From positions 1 through 64,000 of the forward strand of contig JANQEQ010000097.1 in the NCBI GenBank assembly GCA_028278245.1: a DNA stretch of 64,000 bases, read 5' to 3'. Position numbers and translations under genes: made by a program. A model generated the notes under the pieces. That model was not told the origin of the DNA and ran no database searches. It saw only the letters and a program-made list of their open reading frames with translations. Shown piece after piece: positions 1 through 8,870 of this stretch. Each line of letters opens with the position of its first letter. Within the stretch, counting starts at the first letter, position 1. Origin of the DNA: Phycisphaerales bacterium. Lineage in GTDB: Bacteria; Planctomycetota; Phycisphaerae; Phycisphaerales; SM1A02.

Positions 1-1
1 C

Positions 2-772
2 CCTCACGCCAACAATAACAATCTACTTGCGGATCAACGTGACGAACAGAAACCACTGGCAATCCAGGGTGATTTGAAACCCGTGCAGTTTGCTTTGGTT
101 ATTCGCGCTATGACCCCCTTGGAAGTTGAGGAGTATCTCGGAGCGGGACTGGAACGGATTGATCGCCCTCTGGCTCTGGTGCGGAACTTCAATTTCCAGG
201 AAGCCGTGGCCATGGCGGAAACGCATCGACGCAAGGTGATGCGCCAGCGATCCGGGCAGCCGCCAAACCAGCCGTATATGGCCGAGGTCGGTGATGGCAG
301 CACGACTCCGGTTCCTGCTATCACCGTGAAAGACACCGCACGACATGCCTGGGAGCAGTTGATGGCATCACTCGCTGAAGCGGATCGCAAGATCGTCGAC
401 CAGGGCAATCAGGTTTTGCCCAGCGGCCAGTTGATCGGAACACCCACGTTGTTTCCCGATTTTCAGCAACAGCTGGATTTTTCCAGCCGAGGTGCCTCGT
501 GGACGGTAAGCATTCCCGTGAGCGAACTTTCGACATTTCTTGCCTCGGTGGATGAGGTGACCCAACATCAATCCTATCTGAATGTTTTGCCGGACGGGAT
601 CAATGCGATGATGAGTTCGCGCGCATCAGAACATGATGAAACATCAGATTTTTCCACATCGCATTGGGTATCGCATCAGCCTTTAATCCGGGAAATGCTG
701 ACTCAACTGGAGCAGGATCATCAGGGATATATTCTCCTGCCGATCGTGCTTGAATCTGTGGGGAATAATTGA
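2..772 (+). CDS. Unrecognised protein, 5' end cut by window edge
   Basis: The reading frame is open from the left edge to the TAA at 770-772, so this is the C-terminal part (about 256 residues) of a longer protein. A TTG at 74 could start translation, but the frame continues upstream without a stop and that TTG has no clear ribosome binding site, so I read the gene as truncated. The visible part is soluble, without membrane segments or cysteine motifs, and ends in an acidic/hydrophobic region. I recognise no domain. It is followed by a palindromic repeat and then by a methyltransferase on the same strand. Confidence 0.6.
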   Translation, partial: PHANNNNLLADQRDEQKPLAIQGDLKPVQFALVIRAMTPLEVEEYLGAGLERIDRPLALVRNFNFQEAVAMAETHRRKVMRQRSGQPPNQPYMAEVGDGSTTPVPAITVKDTARHAWEQLMASLAEADRKIVDQGNQVLPSGQLIGTPTLFPDFQQQLDFSSRGASWTVSIPVSELSTFLASVDEVTQHQSYLNVLPDGINAMMSSRASEHDETSDFSTSHWVSHQPLIREMLTQLEQDHQGYILLPIVLESVGNN

Positions 773-777
773 CTCTC

Positions 778-820
778 AAGCCTATCCGGCCCTTCCTCGA
801 GGATTCGTCAGAACCGGCTT
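778..820. repeat. Palindromic repeat, AAGCCGG family, partial copy
   Basis: The segment starts AAGCC and ends with TCGTCAGAACCGGCTT. The right half matches the reverse complement of the repeat at 39154-39190 nearly base for base, including CTTCCTCGA, and the last 16 bases match the right arm of the repeat at 31437-31517 apart from one position. It lies directly after the stop codon of the first gene. Confidence 0.7.
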
Positions 821-871
821 CTGATCGGATATCACACAACACGTAGTTTTGACCTACTCTGTACGATTGGC

Positions 872-1651
872 ATGACGCAGGTTGAAGAGTCCATGACGGC
901 TGATCCGATCCAATTCATCACAGAACTGTATTCCAGGCAACTGGCGCTGGAGCATGATCCTTATTTGACAGCGCATTCTCGCACTCGGGCGGGGATTCGG
1001 CGTCATGTCGATGTGTTTCATAAATACGAACCGTACCTGCGGCCGGGGAAAATTCTCGACTGGGGGTGCCGCCAGGCGGTCGATGCGTGCCTGATTCGTA
1101 GGTGTTTGGGAGATAGCGTCGAACTTTTTGGCTGTGATATAGAAGCGCCGCACTACCCGGTGTTTCACGATTATGCACGGCTTCAGCATACGCAACTGGA
1201 TCATCCCTTCAAATTGCCGTATCCCGATGATGAGTTTGACACGGTGGTTGGCAGCGGGGTGCTGGAACATGTGCCGCAGGATGCCGATTCGCTGAAGGAA
1301 TTACACCGCGTCATCAAACCCGGCGGGCATCTCATTATTACCTTTCTTCCCAATCGCACTTCGTATACCGAATTTTTTAATCGAAAACTCAAGCGATGTC
1401 ACCATAGTCGTTTGTACAGCCGACGCGGGATACGATCACTGCTGCTTCAACATGGATTTGAGCTGATACGCCTGGCTTATCACCAGGTTACTCCATCATT
1501 GGCCGGTGAGAATCCGGTCAACAATCGCATGCTGGTGAAGATGATTGATGGCTTATACGGCGTGAACGCGCTACTGGAACGCGTTCCGATCTTGCGCCGC
1601 CTCGCCGCGAATCTCATGGCGGTGAGTTTGAAGCGCGTCGATGAAACATAA
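872..1651 (+). CDS. Class I SAM-dependent methyltransferase
   Basis: A 259-residue Methyltransf_11-type protein. The SAM-binding motif I region reads KILDWGCR (GxGxG reduced to WGCR), followed by an acidic residue region FGCDIE, then post-I DDEFDTVVGSGVLEHVP and the strand motif LHRVIKPGGHLII. This pattern is typical of methyltransferases acting on small molecules or envelope glycans. The substrate is not visible. The start at 872 has no clear Shine-Dalgarno; the ATG at 893 has GAAGAG a few bases upstream and may be the true start. It converges on plsY with only 5 bp between the stops. Its place beside LPS genes suggests, but does not show, an envelope role. Confidence 0.85.
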   Translation: MTQVEESMTADPIQFITELYSRQLALEHDPYLTAHSRTRAGIRRHVDVFHKYEPYLRPGKILDWGCRQAVDACLIRRCLGDSVELFGCDIEAPHYPVFHDYARLQHTQLDHPFKLPYPDDEFDTVVGSGVLEHVPQDADSLKELHRVIKPGGHLIITFLPNRTSYTEFFNRKLKRCHHSRLYSRRGIRSLLLQHGFELIRLAYHQVTPSLAGENPVNNRMLVKMIDGLYGVNALLERVPILRRLAANLMAVSLKRVDET

Positions 1652-1656
1652 CAGTC

Positions 1657-2355
1657 CTAGCCCTTTGTTAACCCTCCGCGCCGTGCGTGGCCGGTGGTTT
1701 TCGGTTCTTCACCGCGCATCAGGCGGCAGATGTTCGCGCGGTGTTGCACAATCACAAGAATCGCCAAGAGTGCGGTGACGATCAATGGCGGAGAGGCATG
1801 CAGAAGATCCTGCAAGACGTTTTCACTGTGCCGAGGGATGGATGCCAGGAGATACGCAATCGGCAAACTGATGCCAGCAAGCATGCTGGCCAATGAAACA
1901 TAATGTGACAGACGGAGTGTTCCGTACCAGACAACCAGCGCACCGAGCGCAGGAATCGTAAGTAACGGCCACATGGCAAGCAGTGCGCCGAAGCTCGTTG
2001 CCACACCTTTACCGCCGGAAAATCCCAGGAAGATGGAGAACATGTGCCCCAATACCGCGGCGGCGGCAATCGTCAGCCACAACCACATTTGAGCGATTGT
2101 TAACTCCGATGCATTATGATTGATAACATTTGTGAGAATACCGCTGACAATGATGGGGATTGCACCCTTGAGCACGTCCAAGAAGAAACATAAGAAACCG
2201 ATGCGCGCTCCGAGAGTTCTGCCGACATTGGTTGCGCCTATGTTCTTCGAGCCGTGCTGTCGTATATCAATACCTCTGGCTTTTCCAATAAGCACCCCAA
2301 AGGGAATGGAACCCACGAAGTATGCTCCGATGATGCACGCAATCCAGATATTCAT
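1657..2355 (-). CDS. plsY: Glycerol-3-phosphate acyltransferase PlsY
   Basis: A 232-residue polytopic membrane protein that matches PlsY, which transfers an acyl group from acyl-phosphate to glycerol-3-phosphate in the first step of phospholipid synthesis. The N-terminus shows the family motifs GSIPFG and SKNIGATNVGR, and the third motif GGKGVAT is near residue 113. About five hydrophobic segments fit the family topology, and the length is slightly above the usual 200-210. The start codon overlaps the stop of the upstream O-antigen ligase-like gene by 4 bp (2352-2355), so the two are probably translationally coupled. Confidence 0.95.
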   Translation of the reverse strand: MNIWIACIIGAYFVGSIPFGVLIGKARGIDIRQHGSKNIGATNVGRTLGARIGFLCFFLDVLKGAIPIIVSGILTNVINHNASELTIAQMWLWLTIAAAAVLGHMFSIFLGFSGGKGVATSFGALLAMWPLLTIPALGALVVWYGTLRLSHYVSLASMLAGISLPIAYLLASIPRHSENVLQDLLHASPPLIVTALLAILVIVQHRANICRLMRGEEPKTTGHARRGGLTKG

Positions 2356-3770
2356 GGTGCTACAATCCTCGCGCGCGAAATTCTCTCATTTTGCGTTTGC
2401 GTATATTCCGCCGCTTCTTCATCACTACCGGCTGCCAGCGATTTTCTTGCCGGTGCGCGTCCCGTCATCGTAATGGTTCCGATCAGAGCGAGTAATCCCA
2501 TCAGGTGGCCGTTTTGCTCATGACAGTCAAACAGCGCGCCGATCAACCAGCCGATCAGGATGAACAATGTTCCCAGCGCGTAGGCATGTTCTTTCCGATC
2601 ACGAATGCATTGTCGAATGTGAAAAATGATGACGGCAAGGAGCAGGATACCTCCGACCGTTCCGGCGGAAGCCAGAGTTTGCAGATACATGTTGTGCGTA
2701 TGATCGCGCTCCATGCGCGCGACCAGAGAGGGATTACAATCACGAGCCTTCTGGACGGCATCCTGAAACTCGGGCAACTGACTTGTGACCTGGCGGAACG
2801 AACCAACCCCGACGCCGTGAATTGGATGTTGTTTGTAGATTGCCCAGGACCACTGCCACTGTCCCAATTTCAAGCCGATATCCGTCCAGTACTCATCCTG
2901 TTCCAGGGCATTGCAAACCTCTGTTTGAACTTTTTGAATGCGGGGAAGAATGACTGAATGGGTCCAGGGCCAGGATGCAGCTGATGCTACTATACCGACG
3001 ACCACGATCCACAAAATCGTTTTTCGCAGGGATGGATGTTTCCAGGCTGCGGTGATGAGCAGGAGCGGGATGGTGATTGCCACCGCTACCCACGGCCCAC
3101 GACTTTGCGCGACAACCAGTCCCCCCAGTGCCAGAACCAGGAGAACTGCCGAGATGGCGCGGATCTTTCCTGAACGCGTCAGCACGGCCGACACGTGCCA
3201 GCAGATCGCAGCCATGCACCATGTTCCGGTTTGCGTCGGATGAATCCAGCCACCCATTCTGCTGCTGTCATCCTGTGGGCGCATATTGGTCAGATCAAAA
3301 TATTCCAGAAATTGTGCGACCTGTTGACCGGCGACTCCCACCAGTGGTGCGCCGATGAGCCATGGAAGGCGGTCAATCACCGGCCAGAGAAGCACCGGTG
3401 TCAGCAGCATGCGCATGGGGCCGAAATCTCGAAATCCCTGTCCGGGATCCACCGACCAGGTCATGCTCAAAGCAGTCCATCCTGCCCAAAGTGCATACGC
3501 CCACATCAGAGGCATACGCAGAAAAGGGGTATAACAGCGCCAGGTATTGGGAAGTCGCACCAATGTATAGAAACCAAGGATCACAAATGCGACGTCCTTC
3601 GGGGCGGTGATCAGAGGCAGTAGAAACAGATAGATCAGCGCCATGATCGTATGGACATGATGTCCCACAGGATCGCGCAGCCGGGTGTAACGCAAGGCAT
3701 CGGCAATGTCCGCATTCGTGCCGGGGGGCGGCCAGGCTATGGGTTTTGGCAATGTGCGATACAGACCCAT
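2352..3770 (-). CDS. O-antigen ligase / Wzy-like polytopic membrane protein
   Basis: A 472-residue protein with about ten to twelve hydrophobic segments and a large soluble loop late in the sequence (around residues 295-365) containing the HPIHGVGVGSF and RDHTHNMYLQ motifs. H(P)xxGxGxGxF and HxHN.xL are the hallmark pattern of the O-antigen ligase (WaaL/Wzy) fold, enzymes that join or polymerise lipid-linked glycans at the periplasmic face. Whether this one is a ligase or a polymerase cannot be told. It sits in a cluster with a WaaE-like transferase, an LPS kinase and a heptosyltransferase, which favours a role in LPS. It overlaps plsY by 4 bp. Confidence 0.85.
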   Translation of the reverse strand: MGLYRTLPKPIAWPPPGTNADIADALRYTRLRDPVGHHVHTIMALIYLFLLPLITAPKDVAFVILGFYTLVRLPNTWRCYTPFLRMPLMWAYALWAGWTALSMTWSVDPGQGFRDFGPMRMLLTPVLLWPVIDRLPWLIGAPLVGVAGQQVAQFLEYFDLTNMRPQDDSSRMGGWIHPTQTGTWCMAAICWHVSAVLTRSGKIRAISAVLLVLALGGLVVAQSRGPWVAVAITIPLLLITAAWKHPSLRKTILWIVVVGIVASAASWPWTHSVILPRIQKVQTEVCNALEQDEYWTDIGLKLGQWQWSWAIYKQHPIHGVGVGSFRQVTSQLPEFQDAVQKARDCNPSLVARMERDHTHNMYLQTLASAGTVGGILLLAVIIFHIRQCIRDRKEHAYALGTLFILIGWLIGALFDCHEQNGHLMGLLALIGTITMTGRAPARKSLAAGSDEEAAEYTQTQNERISRARIVAP

Positions 3771-3946
3771 GATTCTCTTTCAGTTGATACACACGCAATG
3801 CATCAAATCTGGTGTATAACATCGTGTCGTGAATAAGCCAGGCTGAGAGTTCGTAGGCAGTATCCTCGACAAGTCAATGGTTGGCGAAAGCAAAATTTAT
3901 TCAAAATCAATAAAAACACGTAAAAAGTAGCCGTTGGGTTTTCCCA

Positions 3947-4810
3947 TCATTTTCCTGAATCAGGCATTTCTTCTGTGTGGTCAGTTTTGATATTGAGGTG
4001 TCGCCGCTGGGCAATAAACAGGTGTTTCAGAAGAGTGGCGGAAGAGAATCCACCGGCGGCGATGATACCCCGCCAACCATCTCTCCATCCCTGTTTGAGA
4101 ATCAATTGCTTGAAGAATGCGGCGGGGGGGCTGACGAGCACGTGTGCCAGCGATCCTCCCGATGCCCCGGCATCAGCATTGAGTTGAGCGTAGTGGATGT
4201 TTCGCCTGCACATGTCCGCCAGGTCACGCCAGGAATCATGCCGAAGATCGCCGACCAGTTTTCCAACTTTCCCCTGTACGGCAACCGTTTCGTGAACCTG
4301 GGCTGTTCCCTGTGATTTCCCCCCGATACTGCTGATATGTGCGCTTCCTCCCCGGACCAATCGCAGCCGCCATTCCGGTTGGAACGTGTGCTGGAGGTAC
4401 TGTCCGAGAAACCAGACCTTGCGGTTGAGTTCCCAACCGACATAGCGGGGGTCATTTTCTGTCACTACTTTCCTGATTGACTTCTGTAATTCAGGAGTGA
4501 GCGATTCGTCCGAATCCAGCAACAGAATCCAGTTCACCTCGCGACACTCATCGAGAATGAACTGCTTCTGGGCGGCATAACCCGGCCAGGGGCGCGTAAC
4601 AACCTGTGCGCTATAGGATTGACAGCATGACACGGTTCCATCCGTCGAACCTGAATCGACGACAAAAATGCTGTCGGTCAGTGAGTTTATACTTTTCAGT
4701 GTGCGTTCAATCGTATCCTCGTTGTTGAATGTGCAAATACCAACGACCAGATCAGATTGGGCGTTAATCGGTGGCGATGAGCTTCGGGTCTCGCTGGTTG
4801 GATCTGTCAC
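3947..4810 (-). CDS. Glycosyltransferase family 2, WaaE/KdtX-like
   Basis: A 287-residue GT-A type transferase. The N-terminal nucleotide-sugar region shows VGICTFNNEDTI, VVDSGSTDGT and LLLDSDES (the DxD metal site), then a C-terminal half with WRLRLVRGG and HVLVSPPAAFFKQ. This layout matches the LPS core beta-1,4-glucosyltransferase WaaE/LgtF group, which has no predicted membrane anchor and works at the inner leaflet. The acceptor is inferred only from context: LPS kinase and heptosyltransferase genes follow. A 176-bp gap (3771-3946) separates it from the ligase gene and probably holds that gene's promoter. Confidence 0.85.
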   Translation of the reverse strand: MTDPTSETRSSSPPINAQSDLVVGICTFNNEDTIERTLKSINSLTDSIFVVDSGSTDGTVSCCQSYSAQVVTRPWPGYAAQKQFILDECREVNWILLLDSDESLTPELQKSIRKVVTENDPRYVGWELNRKVWFLGQYLQHTFQPEWRLRLVRGGSAHISSIGGKSQGTAQVHETVAVQGKVGKLVGDLRHDSWRDLADMCRRNIHYAQLNADAGASGGSLAHVLVSPPAAFFKQLILKQGWRDGWRGIIAAGGFSSATLLKHLFIAQRRHLNIKTDHTEEMPDSGK

Positions 4811-4897
4811 GGAAGAAGCATCCTAGTCCAGTCCGTGATGATCCTCCACCGGTGTGGCGAGCACGCGGAGAGCAAAGCTGATGTATCCTGAAGCATC

Positions 4898-5632
4898 GTG
4901 ACAGCTCCACCGGGCACAATACGTTGTCTCAAGCAGGCGGATCGGCGCAGTGTGTGGCTGATTCAACGCCCAGGGGAAGCGCCGACAACGCTCAAAACCT
5001 GGCCGATGAATCTGGGAACGCTGATGAAATTGGTTCTGGGTCGAGCACAGGTGCAACGCCAGATTGCAGGGACGAGGGTTTTGCAACGTCTTGGAATCCA
5101 GACTCCGCCATGTCGGCGACGCTGGCGTATGTCTCGAAGTGAAGAGGGATGGCAGATTTCCCTGGAGTTGGAATATATCCCCGGTTGTACCGCCTTGGAT
5201 TTCCTTCGACATGCGCAACTGACTCCGGAAGTCTGGAGGTTACTGGGACACCAGGTGGGTCGGATAGTTCGCAAAGTTGCCGAAGCAGGTTACAAGCATC
5301 GTGATCTGAAACTGAGCAATTTTGTCATCTCCCCCGAGAATGGGATTTCACCTGACGATGAGATGGTGAGCGAAGCTGACAATCTCGATCGGGTCATCCA
5401 GGCGCAATCGTGGACGATCTGGGTGTTGGATCAAGTCGGGGTGCGACGAGTGCTGAAACGTGATGCAGCCTGCATTCGCATGCTGGATCGCCTGCTCGTG
5501 GAGCCGGAGGAGCATGCGATTCCAATTCCCCGGGCTGCCTGGGTTGCTGTGTTGCGTGAACTGTTTACGAATCTGCCGCGCAATCGACGTCGAGCGCTCT
5601 TTCAGCAGCTGCGAGCACGTCGGCAACGGTAA
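4898..5632 (+). CDS. Lipopolysaccharide core kinase-like protein (WaaP/InaA fold)
   Basis: A 244-residue protein with a reduced protein-kinase fold. The catalytic-loop motif YKHRDLKLSNF (near residues 131-141) is the HxDxxxxN signature of the lipopolysaccharide kinase family (WaaP, InaA, KdkA), and WVLDQVG later stands where the DFG-like magnesium motif is expected. WaaP-type enzymes phosphorylate heptose or Kdo in the inner core. It starts at a GTG. It is the only + strand gene in this block, and its last 68 bp overlap the 3' end of the heptosyltransferase gene on the other strand. A eukaryotic-like Ser/Thr kinase of another kind is possible but less likely given the neighbours. Confidence 0.8.
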   Translation: MTAPPGTIRCLKQADRRSVWLIQRPGEAPTTLKTWPMNLGTLMKLVLGRAQVQRQIAGTRVLQRLGIQTPPCRRRWRMSRSEEGWQISLELEYIPGCTALDFLRHAQLTPEVWRLLGHQVGRIVRKVAEAGYKHRDLKLSNFVISPENGISPDDEMVSEADNLDRVIQAQSWTIWVLDQVGVRRVLKRDAACIRMLDRLLVEPEEHAIPIPRAAWVAVLRELFTNLPRNRRRALFQQLRARRQR

Positions 5633-6620
5633 TGCGATCGATCATGCAGATTTGCGGATGTCGATCTGCAATGAGCGCTTGAGGTAAAAAAGGTTCCGCC
5701 AGCAGGCGCTGCTCCTGCGCTTGATGAGCATCTGAATTTGTCCAACGGTGATCGGTTGGTCCGAACAGCGTCACCGTCGGTCGACCCAGGGCAAGCGCGA
5801 TATGACGAGGCCCGGTATCGTTGGTAATCACGAGTGAAGCGCGCTGGATAATCGCCTTGAGCGCTCCCAGCGTGACTCCCCGCTCGATGAGATTAACGAT
5901 CTGTGTTTGTGTCTTGTCGATGATTTCAGCCGCCACGCCTGATTCTGATATTGAACCATTGACCAGTACGGTCATGTTTCTCGATTGAGTGAGCGCATCA
6001 GCGACGGCGGCGAAATGTTCCGCCGGCCAACGCTTGATTGACTTGCTGGCCCCGGGATTCAAAATCACAAACGGTCCTGATACATCTGTCAGGATGCGGT
6101 TGGCAGCTTCGTGTTGCTCCTCGGTCACCACCAGTTCCAGATGTTCATCAACGGATTCGATCCCAAGCGCTGCACAACCCATGGCGGCGTAATAATGGAC
6201 GGCTGGGGTCGGCTCAGTTGCTTGCTCCAGCGGAACAGCGTGACTGAGTAAAAAACTGCGCCCATCGCGGCAGTATCCCAATCGTATTTGCACTCTGCCC
6301 AGCCGAGCCGCCAGCGCTGAACGAAAACTGTTGGGCAGGAGCAGAACCGCCTGAATTTTCCTGCGCCCCAACGCACCTCCCACTCGCAGAGGACCGGCAA
6401 TTCCTTTCGACTTCACCACCACCAGTTCATCAAACCACGGCGTCCCCCGCAGCAGTTCGTCGTGACCCGGATGAATGATGCCGGTGATCTGAGCCTGGGA
6501 TCGGTGTTCTCTCAGCGCGCGAAATACCGGCGTGGCCATGACTACATCACCAATCCACGTGGGACAGATCACCGCGATCTGCTCGATGTCGTTCGGAAAT
6601 GCGGCAGGTTGGTCGGTCAT
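5565..6620 (-). CDS. ADP-heptose--LPS heptosyltransferase (GT9, WaaF-like)
   Basis: About 351 residues, GT-B fold, glycosyltransferase family 9. The N-terminus has ICPTWIGDVVMATPVFRALR, the usual GDxVxATP signature, and the C-terminal half has ITNDTGPRHIALALG followed by TVTLFGPTD, the ADP-heptose binding motif. This family adds heptose to the LPS inner core on the cytoplasmic side. I chose the ATG at 6618-6620 because it overlaps the upstream gene's stop by 4 bp (6617-6620) and because the longer form adds a non-conserved extension. Its 3' end runs 68 bp into the convergent LPS-kinase gene. Confidence 0.92.
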   Translation of the reverse strand: MTDQPAAFPNDIEQIAVICPTWIGDVVMATPVFRALREHRSQAQITGIIHPGHDELLRGTPWFDELVVVKSKGIAGPLRVGGALGRRKIQAVLLLPNSFRSALAARLGRVQIRLGYCRDGRSFLLSHAVPLEQATEPTPAVHYYAAMGCAALGIESVDEHLELVVTEEQHEAANRILTDVSGPFVILNPGASKSIKRWPAEHFAAVADALTQSRNMTVLVNGSISESGVAAEIIDKTQTQIVNLIERGVTLGALKAIIQRASLVITNDTGPRHIALALGRPTVTLFGPTDHRWTNSDAHQAQEQRLLAEPFLPQALIADRHPQICMIDRITVADVLAAAERALDVDCAADS

Positions 6621-7513
6621 CCCTTCATGTCCAGCAGGAGCAGTGCAATGGTGACCAGTTGGGCCAACACCGCGCAGATGATCCACTTCATGAAGAGTTC
6701 AGTATTCCCTATTTGCAGTAATCCCAGAAGTGTCAGCAGAATGACAAAGAGCTGCCCGACTCCGGCTGCCATCTTCAACGAGGTAAATTCGATGCGGCGC
6801 AATCGTTCCGAGCGGATTTCCTCGGTGAGGTCGTGAATTGCCTGGAAGAGCTGGCGCGTGTTGGTTTGGGGATTCGGCGGCGCGGCGGAAAGGCTTGTGT
6901 AAACCGGCTCGTTCGCAGCTTTGTCGACCGCACCATTGTTCAGCAGTGATACAGGAGCAGAGGTCTCGCTCAGGATATGTCGCACCGCATCGGCAAAGGT
7001 GTCAACTGTGGCCGTGGCATGTGCATCCTGCGCCAACTCATCATCGGAGGTGATCAATACAGTCTGGCAGCCGGCAGCCCGACCGGATGAAACATCGCGG
7101 CTCTGATCGCCGATCATCCATGATGCAGTCAACTCCAGGCCCAGATCATGAGCTGCCTGGATCAGCATGCCGGGATTAGGCTTGCGCCAAGGGTGGTCGC
7201 GTCGATACGCTTTGACTTCTGCCTCGGGGTGGTAGGGGCAGTAGTAAAAGCGATCAATCACCCGAGATCGCTTGGCAGCCTGATCCACCAGTATCGCAAT
7301 CCGCTGATGGACGGCATCAACATCCGCTTCGGTGAATTTGCCCCGAGCAACGCCCCCCTGGTTGGTGACCACCACGATGCGATAGCCGGCCTCACGCAGC
7401 GCGCGAAGCCCCGATCCGACGTTGTCGATCAGGCGCACTTCGTTGGGATCGCCAAGATCACCGTCGTTGTGGATTAATGTGTTATCTCGATCGATGAAAA
7501 TTGCAGGTTCCAC
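6617..7513 (-). CDS. GmhB-like HAD phosphatase with C-terminal membrane tail
   Basis: A 298-residue protein. Residues 1-180 are a HAD-IIIA phosphatase of the heptose-1,7-bisphosphate/histidinol-phosphate group: FIDRDNTL (D8, D10), VVVTNQGGVARG, CPYHPE, RKPNPGM and MIGDQSRDVSSG. GmhB removes the 7-phosphate in ADP-heptose synthesis, which fits the heptosyltransferase encoded next with a 4-bp overlap. Two oddities: the second half of the GmhB zinc site (usually CxC) reads DHPW, and after a linker of about 70 residues there are two hydrophobic segments (roughly 242-264 and 270-294), not part of normal GmhB. The tail resembles a small two-helix membrane domain, so the enzyme may be held at the inner membrane. 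Confidence 0.8.
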   Translation of the reverse strand: MEPAIFIDRDNTLIHNDGDLGDPNEVRLIDNVGSGLRALREAGYRIVVVTNQGGVARGKFTEADVDAVHQRIAILVDQAAKRSRVIDRFYYCPYHPEAEVKAYRRDHPWRKPNPGMLIQAAHDLGLELTASWMIGDQSRDVSSGRAAGCQTVLITSDDELAQDAHATATVDTFADAVRHILSETSAPVSLLNNGAVDKAANEPVYTSLSAAPPNPQTNTRQLFQAIHDLTEEIRSERLRRIEFTSLKMAAGVGQLFVILLTLLGLLQIGNTELFMKWIICAVLAQLVTIALLLLDMKG

Positions 7514-7634
7514 GGCCCGAAGGATAGCCCTTTCTTGCGACCCCGGCTACGTCAAAGACGTAAGGAACACCATGAAACCACCATTGAACCTGTGCCATGG
7601 CTTGGGCAGAGCCACACCCGTGTTGAATCACATG

Positions 7635-8735
7635 TCAATCACCAAAGCAAGTACGCACAGAACGGGCGACATTGATCAGTGAGTGATCGGTTGGAACCAG
7701 CCGTTGCTTGTGGGCGGCATGGAGAATGTCAACGTCCGTTATTTCACCCTTCTGCATGACGACCATGCGGCCGGTCGCACCTGCCATCAGTTTCTCCAGT
7801 GCATGGTGTCCAAAACGCGTGGCCAGAATGCGATCCATCGGCATGGGTGCTCCACCACGCTGGACGTGACCTAACACGGTGAACCGCGATTCAATGCCGG
7901 TGTGCTGCTCGATTTCACTGGCGATGTATTCCGCCACTCCTCCCAGGCGAACCGGATCCGGGCTGGTGGGATCGTGTCGAGCAACGATCTGTTTGCCATC
8001 CTTGGCTCGAGCACCTTCAGCACAGGCGATAATCGAGAAGCCCCGCTGACGATCCATTCTGCTTTGGACGAACTTGTAGATGCTGTCAAGATCGAACGGC
8101 AGTTCGGGAATGAGAATCACATCCGAACCCGAAGCAATCCCGGCATGGAGCGTTAGCCACCCTGCGTTGCGTCCCATCAGTTCGCACACCATTACCCGAT
8201 GGTGGCTGGCCGCAGTGCTGTGCAGGCGATCCAGCGCACCGGTAGCAATGCTCACCGCGGTGGTGAACCCGAAAGTGATGTCAGTTCCCATGATGTCGTT
8301 GTCGATGGTCTTGGGCACACCGATGCAATTGATCCCTTTTTCCACCAGGGGAGCGGCACAGCTCATCGTTCCGTCACCGCCGATGACAATCAAAGCGTCC
8401 AGTTCGTTCACGCGGATCGTCTGCAAGCAGTAATCGGTTGCGTCGATGAATTTTGGATTTCCATCTTCATCGTCGCCCATGTAGTGGCGTGAGGGATTGC
8501 ACTTGTTGTTGGAGCCGAGAATCGTTCCTCCTCGGGTGAGAATGCCGGAGACATGCAGGCTGGTGAGTTCGCCGACACGGTTTTCGATGAGGCCCTGGAA
8601 ACCGTCCTCGATGCCAAAAACCCGCACACCGTATTTGTAAAGGGCGGTTTTTGTGACGGCACGTATCACAGCGTTCAAGCCGGGGCAATCGCCGCCACCG
8701 GTCAACATACCGATACGCTTGATCGAGTCTGACAT
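7635..8735 (-). CDS. pfkA: 6-phosphofructokinase, PfkA superfamily
   Basis: A 366-residue phosphofructokinase. Motifs: LTGGGDCPGLN at the phosphate-donor site, VIGGDGTMSCA (residues 117-127), PKTIDNDIMGTD (catalytic TIDND), MGRNAGW, and the effector/dimer region LGHVQRGG. Phosphoryl-donor preference depends on two positions: the residue after GGD is glycine (G122), as in ATP enzymes, while the residue before TIDND is lysine (K142), as in PPi enzymes. This G/K combination is known from the group III ATP-PFKs. ATP is therefore the likelier donor but assay is needed. The gene is transcribed away from the GT39 gene, across a C-rich spacer. Confidence 0.92.
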   Translation of the reverse strand: MSDSIKRIGMLTGGGDCPGLNAVIRAVTKTALYKYGVRVFGIEDGFQGLIENRVGELTSLHVSGILTRGGTILGSNNKCNPSRHYMGDDEDGNPKFIDATDYCLQTIRVNELDALIVIGGDGTMSCAAPLVEKGINCIGVPKTIDNDIMGTDITFGFTTAVSIATGALDRLHSTAASHHRVMVCELMGRNAGWLTLHAGIASGSDVILIPELPFDLDSIYKFVQSRMDRQRGFSIIACAEGARAKDGKQIVARHDPTSPDPVRLGGVAEYIASEIEQHTGIESRFTVLGHVQRGGAPMPMDRILATRFGHHALEKLMAGATGRMVVMQKGEITDVDILHAAHKQRLVPTDHSLINVARSVRTCFGD

Positions 8736-8870
8736 CAGTTCAAACCTCCAGATCTCTGTTCACACGACATTCATGGCCGGGTGACATTATGGTACGCTCT
8801 GGCGCACACAAACCACGTTCCCGCCACAACCTGTGTTGCATCGGCTGAGGGCGTGTCAATTCATCATTCT

